From the IMG/VR virus record IMGVR_UViG_3300031576_000005, positions 1 through 64,000 of that record: a stretch of DNA of 64,000 nucleotides. One strand, written 5' to 3'. This stretch comes from a virus. The position numbers and the translations under genes are program-made. The notes below the pieces were generated by a model. The model searched no databases, had not been told where the DNA came from, and saw only the letters and a list, made by a program, of their open reading frames with translations. Of the stretch, positions 54,482 to 64,000 are shown piece after piece; position 1 is the stretch's first letter; every line of letters begins with the position of its first letter.

Positions 54482-55375
54482 ATGATAATTTGTTTAAATT
54501 TTTTGAGTACATACGAAGAAGGGAAAAGGCATTATACAAAGAGTCTCGTTAAGTGTGATGACTGTGGCACCGAGAGAACAATAAGTAAGAGTCATGTTAA
54601 TGAAGGAATTGGCGTAAAATATTGCCGTATTTGTTCGCAAAGGGGAGATAGAAGTTGTCATAAAGGAAAACATCTAACCGAAGAACATAGAAAAAAAATA
54701 TCAAATTCTACCAAAGGAGAAAATCACTCATTTTTTGGAAAGCATCATTCTGAAGAAACTAAACAAAAACTCAGAGAAGCTAATCTTAATAAAGAAGTTT
54801 CCGAAGAAACTCGAAAAAAATTAAGTTTGGCATCCAGCGGAGAGAAAAATCCTAATTATGGTAAGAAACATTCTGAAGCGACTAAAGCAAAAATATCTTT
54901 AACCCACAAAGGGAAAATTATATCAGAAGAAAGCAAAAGAAAAATGTCTTTGGCAGCAAAAGGAAGGATATTTACAGAGGAACATAAACGCAAACTATCT
55001 ATTGCTCTTTCTAGCACTAACAATCCGAACTATGGGAAATATGGTGAAGAAAGTCCGAACTGGAACGAAAATTTAACGAAACAAGACAGAAAGGATAGAA
55101 GGGGTATTTTTGAATATAAAGATTGGTGCTTAAAAATTAAGCAGCGAGATAACTGGAAATGTCAAATTACCGAAGATGATATTGGCGGAAATTTAATAGC
55201 ACATCATTTTTATAATTGGACTTATTATCCAGAAAAACGCTTCGATATAAATAATGGCATTACGCTTAGAGAAGACATTCATATACTTTTTCATATGATT
55301 TTTGGTTGGAGACATAATACTACAGAACAATTCGAAATATTTAAACAATATATGGCGGAGGTATTAAATGTCTAA
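54482..55375 (+). CDS. NUMOD3/HNH homing endonuclease, 297 aa (copy 6)
   Basis: The longest copy. Zinc ribbon CDDC...CRIC, then about six NUMOD3-type repeats (TEEHRKKISNSTKG, SEETKQKLREANLN, SEETRKKLSLASSG, SEATKAKISLTHKG, SEESKRKMSLAAKG, TEEHKRKLSIALSS) and HNH (WNENLTKQDRKDRRGIFEYK, IAHHFYNWTYYPEKRFDINN, LFHMIFG, NTTEQFEIF). It separates the two paralogous tail genes and overlaps the second by 8 bases. Confidence 0.85.
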   Translation: MIICLNFLSTYEEGKRHYTKSLVKCDDCGTERTISKSHVNEGIGVKYCRICSQRGDRSCHKGKHLTEEHRKKISNSTKGENHSFFGKHHSEETKQKLREANLNKEVSEETRKKLSLASSGEKNPNYGKKHSEATKAKISLTHKGKIISEESKRKMSLAAKGRIFTEEHKRKLSIALSSTNNPNYGKYGEESPNWNENLTKQDRKDRRGIFEYKDWCLKIKQRDNWKCQITEDDIGGNLIAHHFYNWTYYPEKRFDINNGITLREDIHILFHMIFGWRHNTTEQFEIFKQYMAEVLNV

Positions 55376-56981
55376 AATTTTTTACAACGGAATAAATATT
55401 TTTACGTCTCAACCCACGCCATTGGTATCTCGCACAATCGAGCCAATTTTTAGGAAAGATGGCAGACAGCTTGCTATGGTAGAAAAAATTTCTTTGGTGG
55501 GACAAATTACGGGATGCGATTTTTCCACCATATCAGGATTCCAGTCTGTTATTAGTTCTGGATTTAACAGAGACTTCGGGGATTTGCGTTTTGAAGATTA
55601 TAATTTTACTGGGACGGCATCTGGATGTAAAGTTTTAAGCGTTGATTTTCAGCAAGGCACAATGGTCGGCATCCAAAATTATACGATAAATCTCCAGTCT
55701 TATAATGAGTCGTTTTACGAGACAATCGGGATAATAGAAAAGAAAAATTCTTGGTCAATATCGCAAGAAGAAAATGGAAACACCAACATAACCCATGAAA
55801 TCTTCGCAAAGGGAGCGAATACAGGACCACAATATAACAATGCCTTCGATAAAGCAAAGAGCTTTGTTCTCTCACTAACTGGATTTAATCCACCGTCTTT
55901 ATTTCCTTTTTTTATTTCGGGGTTTTCAGGTTCCTTGGATTCGAGGTCAGAAAATATAAATCGCTTGGAGGGTACATACGGAATATCAGAATCTTATGTT
56001 GGTAGTAGTGGAAATAAAATCTCGCAAGAAACAACTATTAATTTAACCTCCGGAAATGATGGAATTATACAAGTAGATGTTAACGGAACTTTTCGTGGTG
56101 GAAAAAACGAAAATTTCGATATAGTTCGTACAGCATATTCGGGATTTGATGCTTTTGCCTACGTGACTGGAATGTATTTTGATTATAGAAAAGTCACGGG
56201 ACTTTTTTCGTTGCCACTTTCAAGCGGTTATACAGAGAATATACGCGACGGCTCAATCGATTTCAATATAAGTTTTAATGATTATCCGACTGTCAGATTT
56301 AAACACGTTCCCAGCATCCAAATCACATCAGGACAAGACGGTATTATCACAGCGTCATTAAACGGCGAAGTTCAAGGCTTGGGACGCCAACGGCCACTAA
56401 GATATGATAATGCATATAATTTTTTCACCGGTTTAAATATCTTCAATCTCGCCAATGAAGAATATAATATTTATGTAGGCACTGGCTATGGATATTCCCT
56501 CAATACATTTCCGCTATCTTCCGGTATTGGTATAGACCGATTCGGTGGTAAGATTACTTATAATGTAACATTTAATGATAAGCCGCTTGGCCTGAACTGT
56601 TCCGGAATTAAAAACTTTGACTATTCCGTTCGTAAAGAGTATGCCATGAGAGCACTAAGATTTGGGATGGTTCCGTATTCTGAATCAGGCGGATGCGTTC
56701 AAGATTTAAATTATGCCTCAAGAGCTACGATTTCCGTAAATGGAAATGTCTTATCAAATCCCTCGGTATTAAGAGCAAAAACCGCCGCACAACAATTTGT
56801 TAATTATAAATTTCGGTTGCAGTATATGCAAGGAAGAGATAATATGATATTAGACGGGGGTTCTATATCTGAAAATATAGATTCAAATTCAGCCACATTC
56901 GATTATAATATTTCATTTGATGAAGCCGCGCCAATTAATGCCGATGTGAGCTATACATTTATTACGGGGTTGACAATTTAA
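55368..56981 (+). CDS. Distal tail/baseplate-region protein, 537 aa
   Basis: Paralog of 52875-54467: LTSGNDGIIQVDVNGTFRGG, ITSGQDGIITASLNGEVQGL and SGIGIDRFGGKITYNVTFND belong to the same repeated module. N-terminus VSRTIEPIFRKDGRQLAMVE resembles the start of a distal tail protein. Beta-rich, Ser/Gly-rich. Confidence 0.6.
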   Translation: MSKIFYNGINIFTSQPTPLVSRTIEPIFRKDGRQLAMVEKISLVGQITGCDFSTISGFQSVISSGFNRDFGDLRFEDYNFTGTASGCKVLSVDFQQGTMVGIQNYTINLQSYNESFYETIGIIEKKNSWSISQEENGNTNITHEIFAKGANTGPQYNNAFDKAKSFVLSLTGFNPPSLFPFFISGFSGSLDSRSENINRLEGTYGISESYVGSSGNKISQETTINLTSGNDGIIQVDVNGTFRGGKNENFDIVRTAYSGFDAFAYVTGMYFDYRKVTGLFSLPLSSGYTENIRDGSIDFNISFNDYPTVRFKHVPSIQITSGQDGIITASLNGEVQGLGRQRPLRYDNAYNFFTGLNIFNLANEEYNIYVGTGYGYSLNTFPLSSGIGIDRFGGKITYNVTFNDKPLGLNCSGIKNFDYSVRKEYAMRALRFGMVPYSESGGCVQDLNYASRATISVNGNVLSNPSVLRAKTAAQQFVNYKFRLQYMQGRDNMILDGGSISENIDSNSATFDYNISFDEAAPINADVSYTFITGLTI

Positions 56982-56982
56982 T

Positions 56983-58533
56983 ATGAGTTCACAGGGGCTA
57001 CAATACATATTTAATAAGTTTGGCGGGGATTTAAACACCCTTCCAGTTCTTTATGATTTTTCCGTTTCTGGTAATTACGTCAACAATGTATCACAACAAG
57101 GTACAGGAAATCATCTTGGAATAATCAGTGGGTCTCAATCTCAATTCTGGGCAACTTCTGGCTCTGGCACTTTTTCTAATCACGTAGTCACAATTTCTGG
57201 AACTAGTGGATTAGTATTAAATGATTTCGCGGTTTTCTTGTGGGGCAATCGACAAAACAATGCAAGAGATAATGTTCTTTTCTCTTCAATAGAGGATTAT
57301 ATTTCGGGAATCGCTAGCGGCGGCCATGTTTTCATTAACCCCGCTAATAAATTAGTATTTCTATTCAAAACCTGCGTGGGAACGCAAAGTTATATCTCTG
57401 ATTTTAATGTAATTTCAGATTTTGCCGTTGGTGTTTCAAAAAGCAATAGCGTTTTAAATCTATATCAATATGATTATTACAACCAATCAATTGCCACTAA
57501 TAGTTTTACAATAAATAGATTCGCCGACTATTTTCCTATTAATCATTTTTCTATTGGATATGGGCCAAGTGGCGCAAACTTGATTAATAACCAATTTTAT
57601 AGCGGGTCTTTAAATACATTTTTATTAGTTTCGGGTGGAGTGAATAGCAATAATGCTCAATTAATCTTTTCTGGTCGATATGTTGAGACTCAAACCACAT
57701 CCCCCGCCACTATCTCTGGGAACGAATGTACGGGGCTTGTAACGCTTGGGGGTAGTACGACAGTGGTTAATCAATCCGTCATTCCCAGTGGAATGTTCTT
57801 TAAACAAGGTATCCTAATCTTTTCACAACCTCTTATTGCGACAGATTTAGTTCTTTTAGACTGTGCAACGACGGGGCAAAACCTTTTTAATCAAAAAACG
57901 CTAACAAATCCTGGTAATAGCTACAGTTTGGGTACATCCGTTTCTGCTAATATCGGTCTCTATCTTAATGGACAGAGGTTAATCAGTGGGGCAAGTAGCG
58001 TGACTGGGTCATTTTGTACCACTGGGACATTATTTCCCAAAGACTACGATATTGCAAATAAAATCAGTATTATTGGAATAAATAACTTAATTGCAACAGA
58101 TGTGTTGAAATATGATGTACAAAATGCTAATATACTGTTACAGACAGTATTAAGCAGCGGAACAGGGACATTTGCCGTTAGTAGTGCCTCTGGGATAGGA
58201 TACTATGTAAATGGAATAAGGAATTTAAACTTTGACCAAGTAGGGACTGGAATAACGCCACAAAGTAATTTAAACAATGGTGATGTTATACTAGTTGATT
58301 ATTTTAATAATGGATATATAAAAAACAATGTTATAGCAAGTACCAACCCCTATTTGGTTAGCGGGGGTTTCGTTGCAAATACTTCAATGGTTTATTTAAA
58401 TGGACAAAGGTTGTCTCTAAATGTAGATTATATAGAAATAAATTCTGGCGAATTCCCAGCTTTTACCTTTAAACCGATTTCATCAACTGCAATTTTTGAT
58501 GCATCAAACATAAATAATACTTGGAATATTTAG
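56983..58533 (+). CDS. Tail/adsorption protein, 516 aa
   Basis: Beta-rich with a LamG-like N-terminal region (NTLPVLYDFSVSGNYVNNVS, FAVFLWGNRQNNARDNVLFS, GHVFINPANKLVFLF) and two VYLNGQRLS/LYLNGQRLIS segments in the C-terminal half, a motif frequent in phage fibre and receptor-binding proteins. Probably carbohydrate-binding. One base from the preceding stop. Confidence 0.55.
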   Translation: MSSQGLQYIFNKFGGDLNTLPVLYDFSVSGNYVNNVSQQGTGNHLGIISGSQSQFWATSGSGTFSNHVVTISGTSGLVLNDFAVFLWGNRQNNARDNVLFSSIEDYISGIASGGHVFINPANKLVFLFKTCVGTQSYISDFNVISDFAVGVSKSNSVLNLYQYDYYNQSIATNSFTINRFADYFPINHFSIGYGPSGANLINNQFYSGSLNTFLLVSGGVNSNNAQLIFSGRYVETQTTSPATISGNECTGLVTLGGSTTVVNQSVIPSGMFFKQGILIFSQPLIATDLVLLDCATTGQNLFNQKTLTNPGNSYSLGTSVSANIGLYLNGQRLISGASSVTGSFCTTGTLFPKDYDIANKISIIGINNLIATDVLKYDVQNANILLQTVLSSGTGTFAVSSASGIGYYVNGIRNLNFDQVGTGITPQSNLNNGDVILVDYFNNGYIKNNVIASTNPYLVSGGFVANTSMVYLNGQRLSLNVDYIEINSGEFPAFTFKPISSTAIFDASNINNTWNI

Positions 58534-58537
58534 ATTT

Positions 58538-60607
58538 ATGAGTATAATTAAGGCTGGTAAAATATTAATTAATGGTTCGACCAACGTATTTGGTGGATTT
58601 GTTTATTCCGCGAGTTTTAACCATGAATATGGCCAAAGCCCATCTACTTTGAATTTGTCTGTAATTTCAAAAAGTAAAGAATATATTCCCGTTCAACTAT
58701 CCGCCACAATCCCCTACTCCATTAAAATCGGCGACGAAATAACGCTAAAGATGTATGCTACGGACTGGAGCATCAGCGATGGAACAGATGGTAGAACTCT
58801 TAGTATTGTTTTTGTTGATGGTCGGATTAAGATGAATAGAATTTGGGTGGCTCTGGTTGACTTTCCATGTGGAAGAAGTACTCTTGTAAGTCCTTCTTCT
58901 AGATTTGAAGGATTATCAAATCCAAGTATTGCCGATAATCCCAATATTATATTGCTTGGTGGTAAATTTAATCCATCCGCCGAACAGATTAATCAGTTTA
59001 CTGGTGTTAAAGAAGGCACTTCTCCAACGTTAACAAGCCCTACTAATCCATCTAATGGTGAACAGTTATTTTTATCTTATTCTTATGATGCTCTTCGTGA
59101 GAAATCTCCAATTACATTGCCGGTTATTCCAAATTCTACAAATATTTTTAGATTGAATACGGAAGCAACACTTTCAGAAGTATTCAGCCAATTTTGTGTG
59201 GCTTATGGTTTTACATGGTATTGGGATTATGATACCGATACACCATTATTACTAGATTTAAGAACACAAATAGATTTAGACGCTAACCTTTCAAATCAAT
59301 TAAGAGATATTCATTGTTTGAAATCTATATCTTTTGGAGAAAGCATTAAAGACCTAGAAACTCAAGGGGTTGTATTCTATAATGATACAAGTGTAGCCGT
59401 AGAAGAAACACAAATACCACAAAAGGTAATTTTTCCAGTTAAAAATTTTCTTACAGCGGGGGATTTCTTAACCTTTCCGTTAATTAGTAAATCTACGGTT
59501 GCTGGTGTAACAGTAGACCATATAGAAGCGGCTATTATGGCTACATGGGGAGAAGCTATTTACGAATCATATATTTTTGATAAATATTCCGGGGAAGATA
59601 TTAAAGCTGCAATTGAAATTTACGGATATAATATAATATCTAATCAGACCTTTGTTCAGATGAATAGCGCACAACAAGCAGCCGTTAAAACCAAATCAGA
59701 AAAAGATGTCTTTTTAAATGATGTAAGACTTATCCGTGTTCATCCTATTAATCAACAAAATTCTTTAAAAGACGCTCATTTTAGGATGGCGGATATTATA
59801 AAATCAAAACAAATTGGATTTTTATTCGCCCCATATAAAATAGAAGTAGAAGGAATCGACGTAAGTTTTATTAATCCAGATTTTGCAATAGATGAAACTC
59901 CTGGTGTTAGTGCTTTTTTAGAGGGTGGCAAAGCGGCTGATAGTTTTGGTTTAACTAAATTTGATGGGACGCGCAATTCTACGAGAATAAAAAGTCGAAC
60001 ATCATTATTTCTTCATATCGTAACATTTCCAAATTTAAAATTTACATTTGATGCTTTTGATAGCGCAAGCCCCCAAAGTTCTAGTCCGACTTTCAAACAA
60101 CAAAGAGATTGGCTAAGCAACGGACATGAATTTGACCCAGGCGGAGACCCAACCGATAGATTTTTTATGATTTATGGACAACCAAATACCCCGCCCGTTC
60201 CAAGGGTACAAGGCTTAATTGGATATGTAGCTGCTAATCCTCCAGATATTCAATCTAGTCCCTCCACAATAGCAGATAGCTATTCTTCAAAATATAAAAA
60301 ATCAATTTGCAATATTCCCGTGGTGAATGATTTATCTACAAGTTTTAGGATTTTGAGTTTAAGTAATGATGGTATATTATCCCCCGTTTCTGCCGTTGTA
60401 AATTCTGCCGTATCTCCAACAGTTCCATTTCGGACATTTTCTGTAGAAATTTATGGTCTCAACACCGGTCTAAATCTTACCCCACAAAAGGGGTTAGATA
60501 GTTTTAAAGTTGTAATGGGGGATGGTGGATATGAATCTTCGTATACGCTATCTTCTAAAAAAAGAATTCCATTAGATAATCGTATAGTAAAACAATTATT
60601 TATTTAA
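58538..60607 (+). CDS. Tail hub-like protein, 689 aa
   Basis: MSIIKAGKILINGSTNVFGG starts with a beta domain; further on TEATLSEVFSQFCVAYGFTW YWDYDTDTPLLLDLRT and LRDIHCLKSISFGESIKDLE resemble the phage hub/tail-protein layout that precedes a central-fibre or receptor gene. Position (third after the tape measure) supports a baseplate hub. No enzymatic motif seen. Confidence 0.5.
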   Translation: MSIIKAGKILINGSTNVFGGFVYSASFNHEYGQSPSTLNLSVISKSKEYIPVQLSATIPYSIKIGDEITLKMYATDWSISDGTDGRTLSIVFVDGRIKMNRIWVALVDFPCGRSTLVSPSSRFEGLSNPSIADNPNIILLGGKFNPSAEQINQFTGVKEGTSPTLTSPTNPSNGEQLFLSYSYDALREKSPITLPVIPNSTNIFRLNTEATLSEVFSQFCVAYGFTWYWDYDTDTPLLLDLRTQIDLDANLSNQLRDIHCLKSISFGESIKDLETQGVVFYNDTSVAVEETQIPQKVIFPVKNFLTAGDFLTFPLISKSTVAGVTVDHIEAAIMATWGEAIYESYIFDKYSGEDIKAAIEIYGYNIISNQTFVQMNSAQQAAVKTKSEKDVFLNDVRLIRVHPINQQNSLKDAHFRMADIIKSKQIGFLFAPYKIEVEGIDVSFINPDFAIDETPGVSAFLEGGKAADSFGLTKFDGTRNSTRIKSRTSLFLHIVTFPNLKFTFDAFDSASPQSSSPTFKQQRDWLSNGHEFDPGGDPTDRFFMIYGQPNTPPVPRVQGLIGYVAANPPDIQSSPSTIADSYSSKYKKSICNIPVVNDLSTSFRILSLSNDGILSPVSAVVNSAVSPTVPFRTFSVEIYGLNTGLNLTPQKGLDSFKVVMGDGGYESSYTLSSKKRIPLDNRIVKQLFI

Positions 60608-60608
60608 T

Positions 60609-61058
60609 ATGCCACTATCCTCATCACCCACTCCTTTATCAAACACTATATCTCTTGGTGGAACGGGGGGGAATCCTTCTTTTAAAGTATCTAACTATAA
60701 TAAAACAACGACAGAAGCTACTATATTATATGGGACTTTAAATATAAACAGTCAATTTGTTGCTTCTAGTAAAACGATTGGTGCAGAATCTAAAATTTTT
60801 GCAGCATTAGGTAGCTTTATATATTTACAGATTAATAAAATTTTCAGTAGAACGGAAACGCCGACTATAGAATTTTTTAATTCTTTTGATTCTCCAGACC
60901 AACAGACAAAGGCTGATGGAACACCAACTGGAAAAAAAATTGAAGTTCCCGCGGCTCCATTTCCAAGTATTATCTGCCTCGCTTTTATTGACAATGACGG
61001 CAAAATATTTGACTTGAGGCCAGCCTGGGTTATTAATGTATTTTCATTTTTAGGATAA
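60609..61058 (+). CDS. Tail-region hypothetical protein, 149 aa
   Basis: MPLSSSPTPLSNTISLGGTG then FKVSNYNKTTTEATILYGTL; beta-rich, C-terminal RPAWVINVFSFLG. Separated by one base from the hub gene. Function unknown; probably a small virion protein. Confidence 0.5.
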   Translation: MPLSSSPTPLSNTISLGGTGGNPSFKVSNYNKTTTEATILYGTLNINSQFVASSKTIGAESKIFAALGSFIYLQINKIFSRTETPTIEFFNSFDSPDQQTKADGTPTGKKIEVPAAPFPSIICLAFIDNDGKIFDLRPAWVINVFSFLG

Positions 61059-61074
61059 TGCAATTTAAAATAAT

Positions 61075-63810
61075 ATGATAGCTATAGGTACTAACACATC
61101 ATTAAATAGATATATTCCTGTTCAAAGTGGGAATTACAGTGTTAGCACGCAATTCAATGTAAATAATACAAATACTAAATTTGATATCTTATTGTCTGGA
61201 CGCGGAAAAATCAGTCTTGGCCTCGGCTTTGAAAGTGGTAATATTTACTCCTCTGGAAATAATAAAGTATATTTTGACGGCATCTCAAGTAATACCAATT
61301 CTAACGTTGTTTCGTTAATTGTCAGTTCCACCGGTTTTGATGTTTATGTGAATAGTTCTCCCGTTTTAGTTTCTCAAGCGAAATCTACGGGTAATCTAGA
61401 AAAAATATTTTTTATAGGAAATTCCGGAACTTTTACGGGAACATGTGCTACCACAATATTTGGAAATCCTCCAAATGTTATTATTGCAGATGTGCTACAG
61501 AATTTTGTTTTACCTAGACAATCTCTTATTAATACTGGGCTTACTTTAATTAATACATCAAATGTGGATTCTAGAATTTTAGCCGCCACAATATATAGTT
61601 TGCAAAGTGGCAGTATAATTCAATCGCTTCTACCAGTTCTAATAAAAGGCGGAGAACAAAAAGTAGTTCCCTTTTCTGGTCAATATTTAATATCGGGGAC
61701 GCAACAACCACTTTTGCTAAGTTATTCTACAGATTTTGATGTTGATTTTATTAACTCAACAATTATTCCTACAGAGTTCTCTGGTAAAGGAATTAGGGTT
61801 ACACAACAAACGGCGGCAACTTCTTTAAATTCTAGCGGCGAAGGAACTGTTCTAGTTGAAAATACTGGAACTGTATCTTCTCCTATAACTCCAGTTATAT
61901 TATCCAGCGGTATTTTAATTGGATTTTCGGGATATAACCTTAGAGCTTTCAGAAATATCATTGGTGGTTCGGGAATTGCTTCTGATATTGTAACTGGGGA
62001 TTTCAATACAAAAAAATTCTTTAATCTTCAAACAACTTATCCATTCTTTTTTTCTGATAGACTTACGTCTTCTAAGAGCGATTTTTATTTAGTTCAGAAT
62101 AATATATCTAGTGTCCCAACTTTTGGTATTAGTGGCTCTGGTGCTCACGATGCTTTTAGCACAATTATTAATCCTAATCACGCGGGGCGAGCTTTAGGAT
62201 TTTTTAAATCTACGGCATTGGGACATTCATTTAAAGCTCCTTATGATTTTATAACGACCTATGTTAAACTTCCGTTGCGAGGACAAGGCGACCATTTTTA
62301 TCAGGAATCTGGCAGTCATATTTTTTGGCAGAAGCATCTTAATTTTAGCCCCGCCGATAGAGTCGGAGTTTACATTATAAGTGGCACCGGAATTAATACA
62401 TCCGGAGCACTAGCCAATGGTTGGATAAATTGTTCTGGTAATATTCGTAATTTTGGCTTTTGGAGTCATGCAAGGCAAGCAAATAATCAGGGTAATTTTT
62501 CTAGTACATTTGCAACTGGTTTTGATATACAGCATTTTGAGCTTGATAAGCCAGTTCTTTTTCAGTCGGGAATTAGCTATACAATTTTATTAAGTGGTAG
62601 CGGCACCTGGATGAATCAGGAGGTAAGTGGCCAGCGATATATTACGTGGCAAGGACTATATAGCCATCCGAATGTTGGTTATTACCTAAATGTACCGATA
62701 GGACCATTTCATTCTGGTAATGGAACGGGGTTTTGTGTTTCTAATACTATCCACGCTCCTTATTATAGGGGAATGGGATATCAAACATATCAACCCAACT
62801 CAGCGGCAGAAGCACCGATTGGTGATGATAATTTTGGTGGAACCGCGCCGATAACTGGCGTTCTATATTCGGGAATAATGAATGTACAACGATTTCGCGT
62901 TGCAGAAGATTTTATGCCAAATCAAGTAAGTCTAAATTTTGTGGCAGACGACACGACTGGGACATACGGAGGACAGCTTTATTCTTTTAGGGGTTATGAT
63001 GCTAGATTAGTCACTTTTATATGTACTTCCTCTGGAACTCACGATGATTTTCCTGATTTTACCGCGATTATTTGTAGTGGAAGCAGAGCACATAGCGGAT
63101 TTTATCAACACGATATTACGACAAATGTAAATAGAAATGTTTCTTGGGTACAAGAAAGAATGTTTGAGCTTAATAAAACAGCTCTTCTATCTGGTAATAA
63201 AAATTATTGGTTGGTTTTGAGTGGATTGAATTATCCCACGATTAAAGATTCTGGTGTTCAGGCCGATTACATTCCGGTGGTAAGATTTAGTCATAATTTT
63301 GTAGAGCCAGATGTTTATTACGGATTTAATCTTATTAGTGGCAAAAAACTTATTGCGCTTCGTGATGCTGGAATTTTTTATAGCGGAAACCCAAGTTTAT
63401 CTTCGGGAAATTTATTCAGTACACAGCGATTAACTTTTGATAATTGGATTCAACACAGAATATTTGGTGATGCGGTAAGCGCTTCTGGAATAAGACGCCA
63501 AGAATACGAACTTCCAATGACTATGTGCTTTGAATTTGGAATTAATACGATAAAATATAAGATATGGGACACAAATCCCGTTTCTGGTGTAATTAACGAA
63601 TTTCTTCCAGGGCTTGGATATCAATATAATAAATATCAAACAAGTCAACTTTTCACTATACAGGAAGATTTACCAATCGACCTTCCGGCTGGCGAAGGGG
63701 TGGTTCTAAATCTTACTTATAATGGATTACAGGGATATTTAGATTATGGATTACTTTCTATTCCAGAATTTAACTTTACTGGCTTTGTTTCTGGTTTTAC
63801 ATCTGTCTAA
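61075..63810 (+). CDS. Large tail/receptor-binding candidate, 911 aa
   Basis: Beta-rich throughout with many SG strand ends. N-terminal LamG-like region (GNYSVSTQFNVNNTNTKFDI LLSGRGKISLGLGFESG). Middle modules contain DHFYQESGSHIFWQKHLNF, YTILLSGSGTWMNQEVSGQ and WLVLSGLNYPTI. Likely a large adsorption protein. It repeats the pattern of hub, small protein, then fibre. Confidence 0.55.
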   Translation: MIAIGTNTSLNRYIPVQSGNYSVSTQFNVNNTNTKFDILLSGRGKISLGLGFESGNIYSSGNNKVYFDGISSNTNSNVVSLIVSSTGFDVYVNSSPVLVSQAKSTGNLEKIFFIGNSGTFTGTCATTIFGNPPNVIIADVLQNFVLPRQSLINTGLTLINTSNVDSRILAATIYSLQSGSIIQSLLPVLIKGGEQKVVPFSGQYLISGTQQPLLLSYSTDFDVDFINSTIIPTEFSGKGIRVTQQTAATSLNSSGEGTVLVENTGTVSSPITPVILSSGILIGFSGYNLRAFRNIIGGSGIASDIVTGDFNTKKFFNLQTTYPFFFSDRLTSSKSDFYLVQNNISSVPTFGISGSGAHDAFSTIINPNHAGRALGFFKSTALGHSFKAPYDFITTYVKLPLRGQGDHFYQESGSHIFWQKHLNFSPADRVGVYIISGTGINTSGALANGWINCSGNIRNFGFWSHARQANNQGNFSSTFATGFDIQHFELDKPVLFQSGISYTILLSGSGTWMNQEVSGQRYITWQGLYSHPNVGYYLNVPIGPFHSGNGTGFCVSNTIHAPYYRGMGYQTYQPNSAAEAPIGDDNFGGTAPITGVLYSGIMNVQRFRVAEDFMPNQVSLNFVADDTTGTYGGQLYSFRGYDARLVTFICTSSGTHDDFPDFTAIICSGSRAHSGFYQHDITTNVNRNVSWVQERMFELNKTALLSGNKNYWLVLSGLNYPTIKDSGVQADYIPVVRFSHNFVEPDVYYGFNLISGKKLIALRDAGIFYSGNPSLSSGNLFSTQRLTFDNWIQHRIFGDAVSASGIRRQEYELPMTMCFEFGINTIKYKIWDTNPVSGVINEFLPGLGYQYNKYQTSQLFTIQEDLPIDLPAGEGVVLNLTYNGLQGYLDYGLLSIPEFNFTGFVSGFTSV

Positions 63811-63813
63811 TTT

Positions 63814-64000
63814 ATGGGACTACCAATAGGCTCTTCCGGATATATTTTAGCACAAAGTAGATTATCTGATTTTCAGGCAAATGTTGGTTCTGAAACCGAT
63901 AGCGAATTTCGAAATTACGACCTTTATTTTCTTTCTGGCATTATAGAAGGATTAAACGAAAGACGAAGTTTCATAAAAAATGCCGGTGTTGTAACTCGTT
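63814..64000 (+). CDS. Partial CDS at right edge, tail-region protein
   Basis: ATG 63814, three bases after the preceding stop, open to the window end for 62 codons: MGLPIGSSGYILAQSRLSDF then QANVGSETDSEFRNYDLYFL SGIIEGLNERRSFIKNAGVV. Continues the tail module; no family recognised from this part. Confidence 0.6.
   Translation, partial: MGLPIGSSGYILAQSRLSDFQANVGSETDSEFRNYDLYFLSGIIEGLNERRSFIKNAGVVTR

Noticed and set aside
16399-64000. Genome-wide UGA or UAG recoding of late genes
   Set aside because: All late genes are full length under the standard code, and TGA (19058, 20032) and TAG (27295, 39479, 45878, 58533) end genes in normal positions.

Overview
The window is an internal piece of a large, AT-rich, double-stranded DNA tailed-phage genome. 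Both ends cut through genes. Terminase, portal, prohead protease, major capsid protein, a 2021-residue tape measure and a long run of tail and adsorption genes identify it. No contractile-sheath gene is recognisable, so a long-tailed siphovirus is the best guess. The host cannot be named from sequence. Late genes often carry AGGAG-type ribosome binding sites, near-consensus sigma-70 promoters are present (TTGACA or TTGAAA, 17 bp, TATAAT), a short lipoprotein suggests a diderm host, and a chromosomal-type parS palindrome occurs at 5434. FkbM-type methyltransferase and sulfotransferase genes are often seen in aquatic phages.

Left third (1 to about 16.2 kb): about fifty small genes, almost all on the minus strand, packed with 1-15 base gaps or ATGA/TAATG overlaps. 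Most are of unknown function, as usual for phage early or host-takeover regions. Recognisable members are a RadC/JAMM-like protein, a GP88-family protein, a small HNH protein, two DUF3820-like proteins, a lipoprotein and many micro-membrane proteins of 26-45 residues. A degenerate tRNA-like gene with anticodon UCA lies at 376-444. Several genes are broken by single events: an (AG)9 tract in an FkbM methyltransferase gene, an A8 tract in a 12-kb gene, and in-frame TGA codons at 1803 and 11900. The largest non-coding stretch (13265-14027) holds a perfect sigma-70 promoter and tandem hairpins.

A divergent control region (16222-16398) separates the two halves. Rightward from it runs the head and DNA-packaging module: zinc-ribbon protein, homing endonuclease, sigma-like factor, HTH protein, C2H2-ERCC4 nuclease, broken HNH gene, large terminase. 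Then come a set of repetitive fibre genes surrounding the portal gene, a sulfotransferase, protease with scaffold, decoration protein and major capsid protein. The neck and tail module follows: connector proteins, tail tube, putative chaperones, tape measure, distal tail, hub and receptor-binding candidates. Six closely related free-standing NUMOD3/HNH endonuclease genes are scattered among these essential genes.

The most interesting feature is a probable transcription cascade. A sigma-like protein is encoded at 17468-18118. A short motif, WAGTGTAA followed by A/T, is found by eye twelve times, mostly 24-30 or 70-130 bases before late genes (terminase-downstream fibres, scaffold, decoration, tail tube, tape measure) and in both directions in the divergent region. 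I infer that host sigma-70 promoters start the phage programme and that the phage sigma then reads the AGTGTAA promoters. A second pattern is that several sigma-70 promoters put the predicted first transcribed base on, or within a base of, the A of an ATG, suggesting leaderless mRNAs.
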